Shown here: one piece after another, positions 44,732-54,886 of the stretch
How positions within the stretch are numbered: the stretch's first letter is position 1
Layout of the letters: each line of letters begins with the position of its first letter
The notes under the pieces: model-generated
The model's input: only the letters and a program-made list of their open reading frames with translations
The model's database searches: none
What the model was told of the DNA's origin: nothing
Made by a program: the position numbers and the translations under genes
Source: Arctopsyche grandis
Taxonomy: Eukaryota > Arthropoda > Insecta > Trichoptera > Hydropsychidae
Direction of reading: 5' to 3'
Assembly (NCBI RefSeq): GCF_051622035.1
Contig: NC_135364.1
Location: 20,115,001 to 20,179,000, forward strand
DNA length: 64,000 nucleotides

Positions 44732-47585
44732 CATCAATAGAAATAACTTCTACATTAATGCTTATCTTGAAATTAAAATTATGTATACGAATATCTCCTC
44801 AATAATTCCCAAATTCAGTGAGTTTCAACTTTACATAATTAATAACAATCCCGATATAATATTAATAAGTGAATCGTGGCTAAATAATAACATACCTGAC
44901 AGTGTCGTAGAAATTCCTAATTTTGCTATTTATAGATCCGATAGGGAAGATAGAAGAGGAGGAGGTGTTTGCATTTATGTAAAAATTTCTTCTAATAATC
45001 CATGTATTGTGGTTGAAAGATTTTTACCATCCAATATCTCAATATCAGGCATCGAACACTTGTGGTTAAAGGTTTGTTTTAACTGCTGCGAATTTATCTT
45101 AGCGTGTATTTATAGACCTCCCACTTCCACATTTGAGGAAGACATCAAACTTTTCAACGTCATCGCCAATGAAGGATGTAAAAGCTGTCCAACGCTGATT
45201 TTTGGAGACTTCAACTTTCCTACCATTAACTGGAAGTTTCTCAGCCCAGTTGGTCTTTCCGGCTCTGCAGCTGAGTTTCTTGATTGCATCGCAAATTCAG
45301 GACTAAATCAACTGGTAGACTTCCCTACTCGTTTTCGAGGATGTAATCGACCATCGACATTGGACCTAGTTTTCTCAAACTCCCACAATTTCTTATCATC
45401 GATTCTCTCTGACTCCCCAATTGGTCTAAGTGATCATATTACAATTAACTCTCTGATTCAATGGTGTGATCGATCCCAATGTAAACCTCAAACTGATCCT
45501 TTCTTAAAGCGTAACTTTAAATTAGCCGACTATGAGAAATTGAATGATTTTTTTATAGACAGCGATTGGTCATTTTTAGAACTCGAAATTAATATTCATT
45601 CTAAGTGGGATTCTTTTTATCATATTATAAATGCTGGCATACAAAAATTTGTTCCTTTCCTTAAACCATTCAAATCCAAATGTAAACCGTGGATCAATAA
45701 ACCTATATTGATTCTGATTAAAGAAAAACGGAAACTTTGGAACATTTATGCTAAACATAAAACCCATGAGGGTTATGCTAATTATAGAAAACTTAATAAT
45801 GAAGTCACTAAACAAATAAGAAACTCAAAGCGTGACTTTGAACTTTCAATCGCTTCTGGCGATTGCAAAGTTTTCTTTAAATACTTAAACTCTAACCTAA
45901 AATCTAAAATTGTAGTTTCCACAATCATGAATGAAAAAAAGGAGCTTATTACGGATCCCCTCTTAATAGCCAACACTTTTGCTAAGGCCTTTAGCAACTC
46001 ATTCATCAAAGAAGACTCTACAAATCTGCCGATGCTTCCTAACTTGTCCCGAAATTCAACAGAAATTAATAATATAATGTTTTCCGAAAAAGTCGTTTCA
46101 GAGGTTTTACACAACCTTGGAGACAACTCCGCCCCTGGTAATGATAACTTACCTTCACTTTTTTTTAAAAAAACTGCTCTATCCATATCTCGTCCCCTCT
46201 TTAAACTCTTCAATCATTCCTTTATATCTTCCTTTATACCCAACGAATGGAAAACTTCTAACATTATTCCTATCTACAAAAAGGGAAACAAATTAGAAGC
46301 CACTAATTATCGTCCTATCAGTCTTTCACCCATTTTGCTAAAATGTTTTGAAAAAATCATCGCCTCTCAACTGACTAAATTTCTTGAGTCTTGTAACCTT
46401 TTATCTAAATACCAGCATGGTTTTATAAAAGGCCGATCAGTACTGAGTAACCTTTTAACCGTGCACAATGATTGGTCTCTCCTTCTTAATAATAATATAC
46501 CCGTAGATGTCGTCTATCTTGACTTCGAAAAAGCCTTTGATAGAGTTCCTATCGATCGGCTTTTACTAAAAATCGAGCATATAGGTGTGAGAGGAAGGCT
46601 ACTTGACTGGATCAGAGTGTTTTTAAAGTCTAGATACTTCTCGGTGAGGATTGGATCCTGCTCTTCAGAATCTCATCCCGTCCTTAGTGGTGTTCCCCAA
46701 GGCTCTGTTTTAGGGCCAATTCTTTTTTTAATTTTTATTAATGATATAGCAAATGACCTCACTTGTAAATATTCTATTTTCGCTGACGACATTAAACTTT
46801 ATTGTCCTGCCAACTCAGATGGCAGAAATTCCCTTCAAAGCGATTTGGACACAATTGTCACGTGGTCTAAAACTTGGCTTTTAACTTTAAATGTTAAGAA
46901 ATGCTCTGTTCTCCACCTAGGAAATAATAACCCAAATCTTTCCTACAAAATAAACAGCCTTTTCCTGAATTGCGTCCAATACCAATTAGACCTAGGTATC
47001 ATCACCACTTGCGACCTAAAATGGTCCGCTCATATAAATCATATTGTCAACAAAACTTACTCATTTTTGTATGTTATAAAGCGGGTATTCAATTTTCTAA
47101 ATTTAACTATTTTAACAAAAATATATAAAACTTTCATCAGACCTAGACTTGAATACGCTTTTTGCATATGGAATCCTCATTTTAAAAAGGATATTACATG
47201 TATTGAAAGGGTTCAAAGGAGAATTTCAAAGATTCCTTCTGAACTCAAATCACTTTCTTATAATGAAAGATTGAAAATAATGAATCTCACTACATTGGAG
47301 ACGAGAAGATCTAGAGGTGACTTAATCGAAGTCTATAAAATTCTTAATAATCACTATAATTGTCATATGTCTAATGTTATTTCATTCAACATAAACACTC
47401 ACCTCAGAGGTCACACGCTTAGACTCCAAAAAGATAAATCTAATAAATTGATCAGAGATACATTCTTTTCTAACAGAGTGGTTTCAGTTTGGAATAGTCT
47501 TCCCAACGATTTAGTAACCTCTATTAATATTAATATTTTTAAGAATAAACTTGATACTTTTTTTAAAACCAAAGGATTTTTGTGA
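44721..47585 (+). CDS. LINE ORF2: endonuclease and reverse transcriptase, 954 aa
   Basis: The N-terminal third is an apurinic-type endonuclease with ISESWL, YRPPTS, FGDFNFP and LSDH motifs. The middle is a reverse transcriptase with NYRPISLSPILLKCFEKII, VVYLDFEKAFDRV, LSGVPQGSVLGPILFL and the catalytic FADDIKLY. The C-terminal region (RPRLEYAFCIWNPHFKK, RVQRRISK, NDLV) is the usual CR1/jockey-type tail without RNase H. The catalytic residues appear intact and no stop interrupts the frame. The length fits the family. Confidence 0.92.
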   Translation: MATNINRNNFYINAYLEIKIMYTNISSIIPKFSEFQLYIINNNPDIILISESWLNNNIPDSVVEIPNFAIYRSDREDRRGGGVCIYVKISSNNPCIVVERFLPSNISISGIEHLWLKVCFNCCEFILACIYRPPTSTFEEDIKLFNVIANEGCKSCPTLIFGDFNFPTINWKFLSPVGLSGSAAEFLDCIANSGLNQLVDFPTRFRGCNRPSTLDLVFSNSHNFLSSILSDSPIGLSDHITINSLIQWCDRSQCKPQTDPFLKRNFKLADYEKLNDFFIDSDWSFLELEINIHSKWDSFYHIINAGIQKFVPFLKPFKSKCKPWINKPILILIKEKRKLWNIYAKHKTHEGYANYRKLNNEVTKQIRNSKRDFELSIASGDCKVFFKYLNSNLKSKIVVSTIMNEKKELITDPLLIANTFAKAFSNSFIKEDSTNLPMLPNLSRNSTEINNIMFSEKVVSEVLHNLGDNSAPGNDNLPSLFFKKTALSISRPLFKLFNHSFISSFIPNEWKTSNIIPIYKKGNKLEATNYRPISLSPILLKCFEKIIASQLTKFLESCNLLSKYQHGFIKGRSVLSNLLTVHNDWSLLLNNNIPVDVVYLDFEKAFDRVPIDRLLLKIEHIGVRGRLLDWIRVFLKSRYFSVRIGSCSSESHPVLSGVPQGSVLGPILFLIFINDIANDLTCKYSIFADDIKLYCPANSDGRNSLQSDLDTIVTWSKTWLLTLNVKKCSVLHLGNNNPNLSYKINSLFLNCVQYQLDLGIITTCDLKWSAHINHIVNKTYSFLYVIKRVFNFLNLTILTKIYKTFIRPRLEYAFCIWNPHFKKDITCIERVQRRISKIPSELKSLSYNERLKIMNLTTLETRRSRGDLIEVYKILNNHYNCHMSNVISFNINTHLRGHTLRLQKDKSNKLIRDTFFSNRVVSVWNSLPNDLVTSININIFKNKLDTFFKTKGFL

Positions 47586-47865
47586 TTCTTCTTTCCCATA
47601 ATCATATTTCTGTATTTTTATCTTTTTTTGTTTATTTATTTTATATATTTTTTTTCTTCTCTTATTTTATTTTATTTTAATATTGTTTTTTTTTAATGTA
47701 TTTTAATTTTTCTCATTGTTTTATTGCATATATGTATAATTTGTAAAATTATGTTTATTCAAACCCCTTGGGCCTATCGGCTTTGCCGCCTCCCCCAAGT
47801 ATATTAAATAAAATAATAAATAAATAAACATTAATACTGACCATTTACGTTTTAATATTGATAAT

Positions 47866-48353
47866 TGTGACGAACGGTTTTACGCGCGTTATCTGATCTC
47901 GCGGTGGGAGATGCAGATGGCGGATACGTCGTTCTTCTTCGGGTTATAGGTAAACGTGAACTAACCTTGGGATACAGTTTATATAGTCGGGGAGGTTCTT
48001 GACTGGAAATCGTCTCGTTGATAACAGCTTCCTCGTGGTCGGGAGCTGGCTCTGCGATTCGGACCGGTCCACTCGCGTCTGATGTTTCTCCGGAAACGGC
48101 GTGAGCAATACGAGGGCGTTGGCTGGAACTCTTGGGAGGGAGTGATGCTGCACTCGACCTCACAGTGGTTCTTCAGCAAGATGGCGGATCTCTGGACCTC
48201 GTCTCCCCGTGGAGACGTGCATAGGAGAGGTCCTTCTTTGGCGGGGTATGGCGGTAGAGAGACTCGTAGTTGGCGCGGGAAAGTCACGGGTGCCACCTTA
48301 AATATTACTACCGCTACCAATTGAAGGGACACTCGGGAGAACGTCGCGTTACA
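47866..48353 (-). mobile_element. Solo LTR, GC-rich (Ty3/gypsy-like), fossil
   Basis: A 488-bp LTR starting TGTGACGAACGG and ending CGTCGCGTTACA, flanked by TAAT on both sides (47,862-47,865 and 48,354-48,357). The 4-bp duplication fits Ty3/gypsy. On the minus strand a TATATAA box lies near 47,980, which supports minus orientation. It differs in sequence and composition from the LTR at 43,139, so it is another family. No internal region remains. The exact flanks suggest moderate to young age. Confidence 0.75.
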
Positions 48354-48477
48354 TAATTTAATATAGATACTGATGTTTTTTTATTATTTATACTGAGAAC
48401 TTGTATACTGAATGATAGATACTGGCTGTTTAATATAAATACTGACAAAAATACAATAAACGGGCTACGTCGCAAAA

Positions 48478-48872
48478 ATGAATCGCTACCAGGTAACCGC
48501 CGCAATAAAAATCACGTGAGTGGATCTTCCGACGCACGAAAATTCGGCGTACAGAAAACTACGCGAATGTTTTTTTTACGAGATTTTTATTATTATTGTG
48601 GCGGCTCGCTTAAACGACATGGTCGAGTTTGGTTGCCTTCCTGCGAGTGGGAACCAACTCGGCTGGGTTCGGAGAGCCACTACTCACTCTGTCTTCAGCT
48701 GTCATATAATAAACACGTGCACTAACATGCCAGTCGTCTCATTCGTTCATCCTCCATATTATCATTAAAAAACATTCACGCAATAATATTTGCGCAGTTT
48801 TCTCTACGTCGAATTTTCGTGCGCCGGGAGATCTTCACGTGATTCTCGTAGCGGTGGTTATTCTGGTAGCGA
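48478..48872. repeat. Foldback element with about 100-bp arms
   Basis: The left arm (ATCGCTACCAGGTAACCGCC, AATCACGTGA, GCGCACGAAAATTCG-like blocks to 48,575) pairs with the inverse of 48,768-48,872. The arms differ by small indels. The roughly 195-bp centre has TATAATAAACACGTGC and GC-rich stretches. No clear target duplication was found. It ends about 450 bp before the Asap start codon. Confidence 0.65.
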
Positions 48873-49147
48873 TGTAATCACCGAACCCAAAAAGACTTAC
48901 AAGTAAAATAAAAGCAGTGTTTACAAAAGGTAGAGATGTGTGGCAAGCAGGCACCGTTTGTCTGTTGGGCGCGGTGAGGTGGGGTGGGGGTAGCCGAAAG
49001 CTAGAGCTCGTGTTTTGAGTGGAGTAGTGGCGCGCGGCGCAGTGTCGCGTTCGGTTGTTTCCGCGTCCTTTCCATTCACAGCCTCCGGTGACAATGTCCA
49101 AAACAAATAAATAGTGGCAGTGCTTTTGGCGAGATTGCTATCGGTGT

Positions 49148-49295
49148 GGGTGCGGGTGCGGGTGCGGGTGCGGGTGTGGGCGCAAGTGGGAGAGAGCGAG
49201 TGAGGAGTGTGAGTGGAGAAGTTGAAGGCGAGGGGTGAGGGGTGAGTTAGGGGGTGGGAGGGTGAGAGGGTGAGAGGGTGAGAGGGTGAGAGGGG
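49148..49295 (+). promoter_or_regulatory. G-rich leader repeats upstream of Asap (G-quadruplex-prone)
   Basis: Two purine-rich arrays lie on the coding strand: (GGGTGC)n at 49,148-49,180, with six G-triplets separated by 3-base loops, and (GGGTGAGA)n at about 49,255-49,295. Regularly spaced GGG runs of this kind satisfy the four-run quadruplex rule. They fall within the probable 5' untranslated region or promoter of Asap. A control role is inferred. Confidence 0.5.
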
Positions 49296-49319
49296 CTCCG
49301 CCCCGCCACCGCCGCCGCC

Positions 49320-49445
49320 ATGCCGGCCCTCATCGACGTCGGAGACTTCATTGAAGAGACGCGCGAGGACTACAGCTCGCCCACAACCTCCACCTTCGTA
49401 TCCCGCATGCCGCAATGTCGAAACACGGTCAATTCTCTCGAAGAG
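49320..49445 (+). CDS. Asap: Asap (ArfGAP with SH3, ankyrin and PH domains), first coding exon
   Basis: The exon encodes 42 residues beginning MPALIDVGDFIEETREDYSS and containing SPTTSTFVSRMPQCRNTV, ending SLEE at a GTAAAC donor in phase 0. It aligns with the N-terminus of ASAP1 (SEFVAETNEDYKSPTASSF, QCRNTVAAIEE). This is the start of the BAR domain; ASAP proteins use BAR, PH, ArfGAP, ankyrin and SH3 parts to turn off Arf GTPases at membranes and in adhesion structures. The ATG has strong context (GCCGCCATGC). The next exon (expected to continue with a BAR helix) is not found up to 64,000, so intron 1 exceeds 14.5 kb or the rest lies outside. The exon is GC-rich within AT-rich flanks. Confidence 0.9.
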
Positions 49446-50134
49446 GTAAACACAACACCAACACTTACTTAAATCTATGTATTACTCCATCACCAATCAT
49501 CAATTCGTCCACCCGAAACGTCTTTCGCGGTTGACGTTTCCGATACGAGTACGTTATCTTCAAAATTTTGGAAACGACGCGCCGAAACACGACCATGAAA
49601 ATTTGGCCAAAATTGTGTTTGTTTTTGACCGCTTGTTTTCTCTTTTGTTCTCGACGGAGATCGCACGTTTTTCTCCTCGTTCCGTCGAAAGTGCAATCGT
49701 GTGCGTATTATGCAATTGGTAAAATGCATTTTTGCGAAAGGTGCGGTGCGGTTCGCCATATGTACATACATATAAAAACATAGGTGTGTCTATCGCACGC
49801 GAAAGATACGCGCCCGATAAACAACTCTCGCGGCACATATTTACCCGCTCGCCTTATTACCACACGTTTATTTATGTGTCGAGATTTTTCTTTTTTCTTT
49901 ATCAAAGGGGGATTTATTTAATTTCTCTTTTTGCCGTGCTTACATTTTTTTCGTCGCATTGCGATTATTGCAGGCGTGCATACAGCATACTCTCTTTATA
50001 TTTGAATTCTTTTAGGAATCGTCTTCTACTGTATATTTTAGTCGACTGTTTTTAAAAAAAACCTAATTGTTTTAAAAATAAATAATATGCAAATCATATA
50101 CAGCCATTCCCCATATATTGCTGAATAAAAACCT

Positions 50135-50335
50135 CTCCGACGCGTATCCATTCGTCTCTGGTTTTGAGCAACTTAAATTTTTCTAATTACTAACCTCTTA
50201 TTTTATCTACCCATCTCCTCTTTTCATCTCGGGTACCATTCGAGCACTTCTTTCGTCTATTCTTCCATTGCCATTTCAATCTATTCACCCATTCCAGTTG
50301 ACACTACCCTTGTCAATGACAAGTTGTCATACTTC
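50135..50335 (-). mobile_element. RTE-like LINE 3' end, worn minus copy
   Basis: The inverse resembles the 3' ends at 4000-5335: TTCGTCTCTGGTTTTGAGCAACTT and ATCTACCCATCTCC on the plus strand match the counterpart region at 5200-5290. It is more diverged than the others. Confidence 0.45.
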
Positions 50336-50512
50336 TAACCCACTTATTTCGTTTCTCGTCTCCTCTCATTATGTTGAGCATACAGCGTTCCTTTTTTTAT
50401 TTTGAGGGAATGTAACAATCGGATGTTTAATATCGAGTATAAAATCGATGCTTTGTTGCATAGATTTTGTGTGTCGATTTTTGAATTTATATCGAATTTT
50501 AAGTTGGTATCC

Positions 50513-50640
50513 AGTTTTAAGTTTGTAGATGCTGGAATAATTCAGGTTTTTCCTTTCAAGGTAATTTATGTGGTAGGTATACATAAATTATCTTGAAAGA
50601 AAAAACCTGACCTATTCCAGCATCTACAAACTTAAAATTC
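50513..50640. repeat. Near-perfect hairpin, about 58-bp arms
   Basis: TTTTAAGTTTGTAGATGCTG, GGAATAATTCAGG and CCTTTCAAGGTAATTTATG on the left are mirrored on the right with only a few mismatches, around a central segment of about 12 bases. The arm length and similarity exceed those of any other palindrome here. It may be a young foldback MITE, or a source of hairpin RNA if transcribed within the Asap intron. Confidence 0.75.
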
Positions 50641-50659
50641 AATAACAGTTATTGTATGT

Positions 50660-50870
50660 ACCATGGTAATTGGACTATTCGTCACATTGCGGTGGTCACA
50701 TAGACATTTTTTGCCATGAAAAACGCGAATACACAATATTTGGCATTCAAGTTCTCGTTAGTATGATAGTTATCGTTAGTTTGATGGACTTTTCGGCTGC
50801 CAGATGTTCCGTTATAGAGATTTTAGTGACTTTGTGACCAGTAATCACCGAACCGTCTACCATAGTGATG
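50660..50870. repeat. Dispersed MITE family with CTCGTTAGTATGATG core
   Basis: The ends GGTAATTGG and CCAGTAATCACC are imperfect inverted repeats. The core CGCGAATACACAATATTTGG followed by AGTTCTCGTTAG is shared with 62,030-62,180 (inverted) and 25,728-25,790. Confidence 0.55.
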
Positions 50871-51911
50871 AAATTTAAATATTTTTTTTTTGTTTTGTCC
50901 TTACATATGTACATACAATATTGTACCAATTTTAATATAATCAAAAATTCCTATTTTATTAGATAATATCTTCTGGAAGATTCTAACACATATTTTAGTG
51001 ATTTTTTTTCTACATACATTCTATATGCTTATTTTTATTTTATCCACATCTTACGGTGATTTTATGTCTGTGTGAGTACACATCCGATCCGGCTCATCCC
51101 CATCCGCTTTTAACCGTTTTTTTTTCTCCCCTTCGTCTGTGTCATTTTCCGCTCTGCCGATTTTTTATACCTAGTAAACACACCCCCCTTGCCCGATGGT
51201 TCACCTTTCGAACTACATTGTCTGTTCATACATACATTCAACAAATGCGTTTTTTTTATCGAAAAGAAAGACTCATTTGTAGCCATTGTCGCTTCGAAAT
51301 ATATAATTAACGCAAAATAAAGTCTGTTTGGTCGATGGTACGGTTCGAAACGTTTGTGTATGCGGAATTCGCAATATGTACGTGACTCGAAAACGTATCC
51401 TTCAGTCCTCGCCATCCATTTATTTAAACTTGATCTTGTAATGCGGATATACATATGTACATATGTACTTAATAAATTTTTAAATTTATTACTATTGCAC
51501 GACTACACATACCTAGTAACATACAGACATTTCAAGCTGTCGATAGTACATAGATAATCGATTAATTTTGTATTTAATTGACTTTCAATCACACGTGTAA
51601 AGAAAACCTTATATTCCTAATTATTATTGAGTATCGTGGGTCATTTTGTAATCAATTGATGCCAAGCGACTTTCTTGGATCAGTTCATCACCGAATATTA
51701 GATGGATAGATGTAGTCAGATCTAGTAGGTAATAAAAATGATCCAACCCGTAATATTTTGACCATGAATGAACGTTTATTATGTTGTATTAATCATGCAA
51801 TAACAAAATTATAAATCAGTGTATACACTAACCAACAATTTGTATAGCTTTGCCTTCGATTACATACAAAATTTATTATGTACAAAAAAAATAAGGAAGT
51901 TGTAATTATAA

Positions 51912-52744
51912 CAGGGCTGTGGAGTAGGATCAAAATTTACCGACTCCGACTCCAACTTGAACGATTTTATTAAGATGCGACTTTCTTGCAAACGTTTAAA
52001 AATAAGTGATTTTCAAAATATAAAAAATTAAAGTAATTAAAAAAATCACTAAAAATTGACAAGTAACCGAATTTATTGAATTGTTGGTTATAAAATTAGT
52101 ATAAATAAAAATTAAGCACGTTCATAGTATTCATAGTTCACAAACAAATCAATTTAATAAAAAAATAATGAGACTGAGGAAACATCGGTTTTGCCCCGAA
52201 CACATCAAAATATGTGCAATTCAACGATTTTATTTATAATGTAATTTAAATTCATGATTTTTATAAAGAAATTATTAAATTTCAATTTATTACTCGATTT
52301 CTTTCAATAAATAAAAGTAATACTATTAATTAACAATAATGATAAAAAAAATGAGAGTGAAAAATGTAACTGATATAACCGTTTAATTGCTTAGCCTGTA
52401 AGTTGTGAAGGGGCGGTAGAAAGACTTATATTGATGGCTTCGATTCGACTTGATTTGATTTGAAGATTCTGATGTCAATTTGAATGAGTTCATTAATGAT
52501 TAATCTCCTGTACATAGCTTCATGTTGGAGACATTAGCGTACCTGATGTTAGCTAAGAAATAAAAGCGACCTAAAGAGTGGAATTGGTTCAAAATCAGAT
52601 CACAATTTTTTGACAGACAGGAATGTAACTGGACTAATGGAGTAAAGCTAATTATTAGCGAAGTGAAACGTAGTAAAAGCCTTTAATAATAAAAAAGAGT
52701 CGGAATCAGTTGAACTATTTTTCGGCTCCGACTCCACAGCCCTG
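51912..52744. mobile_element. hAT-type non-autonomous element, 833 bp
   Basis: The left end CAGGGCTGTGGAGTAGGA and the inverse of the right end, CAGGGCTGTGGAGTCGGA, are a classic hAT terminus, and the CCGACTCCGACTCCA block repeats inside the left end. Flanks AATTATAA and AATTTATA are similar but not exact. No transposase is present. The inner 52,405-52,625 matches the separate copy at 19,130-19,370. Confidence 0.8.
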
Positions 52745-54284
52745 AATTTATAACATTACATGATTTCTGACACTTTTTTTAATTCACACAATGCTGTACA
52801 GTAATTTTGCAATTCTAATTGTTGATTGTAATCGGTCACCGTTCGCTAGATCGCCGCTTGGTGTCATTCAATACCCATACTTTTGTTTATAAATACCAAG
52901 CTTAAAATTCTAATTAATAATGTAGAAGGAATACGCAGACCGAACAGGAAGAGGATTTCGTGGTTTAAGAATAGACGGGAACGAGCACGAGATTTTTGTT
53001 AGGAGACGTACCAAAAGAAGAAAGACAAGATGACAAGGTGATCTTCGACTGGAACCCAAAGTGGAATAGCATCTTATTATAGATGTAACTATCTCAGAAT
53101 AGGACTGTGTGTAGTGGTTTTGGATGCCTGAGCCTTTGTCCGACAGACTTCACATGGACGCACAAAGGAATCGGAATTTATCATACGTAGACCATCGACC
53201 ACGTCGGGTAGTTGGTCTCCAAACCAGAATGAAATGAACAAAGTTTCGTATAGCCGAAGAGAGACAAAGAGAGTGTTTAGAGAGATTTGTTTAGTAGTAC
53301 ATACGGTATTTCGGTCAAACGCACAGTCGCCAAACCTGTTTCTGAAGTTTTGCTTTTGGCGAATATCGTTGTCGTCATATTACTACGACCCAACCACCGT
53401 ATTGAATGGCGGCCTATATTCATTCACCCGTGAGCGATTGAGAAACTAATCTAAATACTGCTTCAACTTGGACGACGACAGTCCACCACCTGGTAGTTTG
53501 AACTAACTAGCTGGCTAGCTAGCTCCACAAACTTGATTTTTCAATATGCAAACGGTGACATCATCCGTGTGTATATGTACATATTAGTCACATCGGCAGG
53601 TTTGAATATGAAGGTCTCGATGTTCTTAGAATTGCAATCACAACAAGAGCGCAACCTGTTCCTGTGATTAGCACTGAACGTGGAGGGAATTCTCTTTCAA
53701 GGTGGTAGCTTCCGGTTACCATTAGCAATACCATTTCATACGTCGTGTGTAGAGATTTCCCTCTTCATTAGCACCGCTTCCTTTTACAATGGAGCTATGT
53801 AGGTAGAAGATCAGTATGTACATATCTATGCAAATGAACCCTTTTCCGTGTTTGCGTCTTTCTTCCTCTCACAGAGTGCACAATAAATGCTACGTATGTG
53901 TATATTGAAATTTAATATTGTTTTTCATGTTCTCTACTTTCTATGATTTTGGAGTGCGGATTTGGGACCAAAGTAATAACGTAGTACCATCGTTCGGACA
54001 TATCACTCGGACGTTACTTGTAGCGTGGTAATGTCCGAGTAATGTTCGAATGACCAAATTAGCTAACTCTGTCTTACTGCACTCGTATAGTGTGAGACCG
54101 ATATAAGTAAACATTTGAGTATTATAAAACTGTATTAAAATAAATTGAGCTTTCGCAGTCTATACATACATATCTACATAGATGCCAAATACAAATATTC
54201 ATCTCGTATTGATTCTATTGTTGCATCATACTATTGTAGCATCCTTCCTGTTATCTTTAGGGTTTGAGTCATCAATCAGACTTA

Positions 54285-54536
54285 GGGCGAAAACACACAG
54301 CACGGAAGAAAGTGGTACGTGGAACGTCGACGAGTTCTCCTACATTTCTTCAAATATGGGATACACCATTATCGATCAATTTCAAGCAAGGATAAATACA
54401 AAACAAATTGACCGAAAACGCTCCAGGGGGTCATTTTGGGATGGTGCATGCTGGGCGTTCCATGAATATTTTTTTCGCATTTTTAAAATAATCTAAAAAA
54501 ACCACGTGCCACGTGCATCGCTGTGTGTTTTCGCCC
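54285..54536. mobile_element. MITE with TTA duplication (GGGCGAAAACACACAG ends), 252 bp
   Basis: The ends GGGCGAAAACACACAGC and GCTGTGTGTTTTCGCCC are exact inverses, with TTA directly outside each (54,282-54,284 and 54,537-54,539). It is the best preserved member of the family at 29,145, 5336 and 13,150. The TTA target and GGG end suggest PIF/Harbinger. Confidence 0.8.
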
Positions 54537-54589
54537 TTAGGTGGCGAGGATGCTGCCTTAAAATAATAATAGACCCCTCCATTGTGCGA

Positions 54590-54886
54590 GAAAGCAGGAG
54601 AGCAAAAAAAAGGTTGACAATAGTAAACCATTTTTTTAGTCGTCATCATTCTTCATTATCCTTCTCATGTCAAGAGGCGAGAACTTATCTACATAGTTTG
54701 GCGCCCAGAACTATTTTCAGCACAAAAAATCGTTCACTATTGTCAACCTTGTTTCGCTTTCTTGCTTTGTACGACAATAGTAATTGAACCATTTTTACAA
54801 GGATATTCTTTGTTTCACTTCGTTTATTGGTCTGACACTATTTTATAGTGAAAATAATCCTAGCCGCCGATCTCTACTTATCTATG
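54590..54886. mobile_element. Diverged relative of the TAGAGGTAGG hAT MITEs
   Basis: An inverted pair AAGGTTGACAATAGTAAACC (54,610-54,629) and GTTCACTATTGTCAACCTT (54,732-54,750) also appears in part in the element at 11,751-12,028. The right end CTAGCCGCCGATCTCTA corresponds to TACTGGCCGCCAAAACCTG there. Boundaries are approximate. Confidence 0.5.

Larger units (their letters stand above)
43571..47831 (+). mobile_element. Full-length CR1-group non-LTR retrotransposon (LINE)
   Basis: The element has two long open frames, a 3' segment with CCTATCGGCTTTGCCGCC, and an AAATAAATAAATAAAC tail. Candidate target duplications TAATACTGGCCATT (43,557-43,570) and TAATACTGACCATT (47,832-47,845) match at 13 of 14. 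The endonuclease plus reverse transcriptase without RNase H, and the AATAAA-type repeat tail instead of plain poly(A), point to the CR1/L2/Daphne group. Three TAAAACTTATCATTTAACA-like units lie at the 5' end (43,580-43,640). Both frames are uninterrupted, so the insertion is recent. Confidence 0.85.

Noticed and set aside
48835-49415. 164-codon minus-strand frame over the Asap leader
   Set aside because: It is a low-complexity product (SHPLTLSPSHPLTH) of the G-rich repeats read antisense.
53234-53449. 71-codon frame as an Asap exon
   Set aside because: No similarity to the BAR domain and no correct-phase acceptor.
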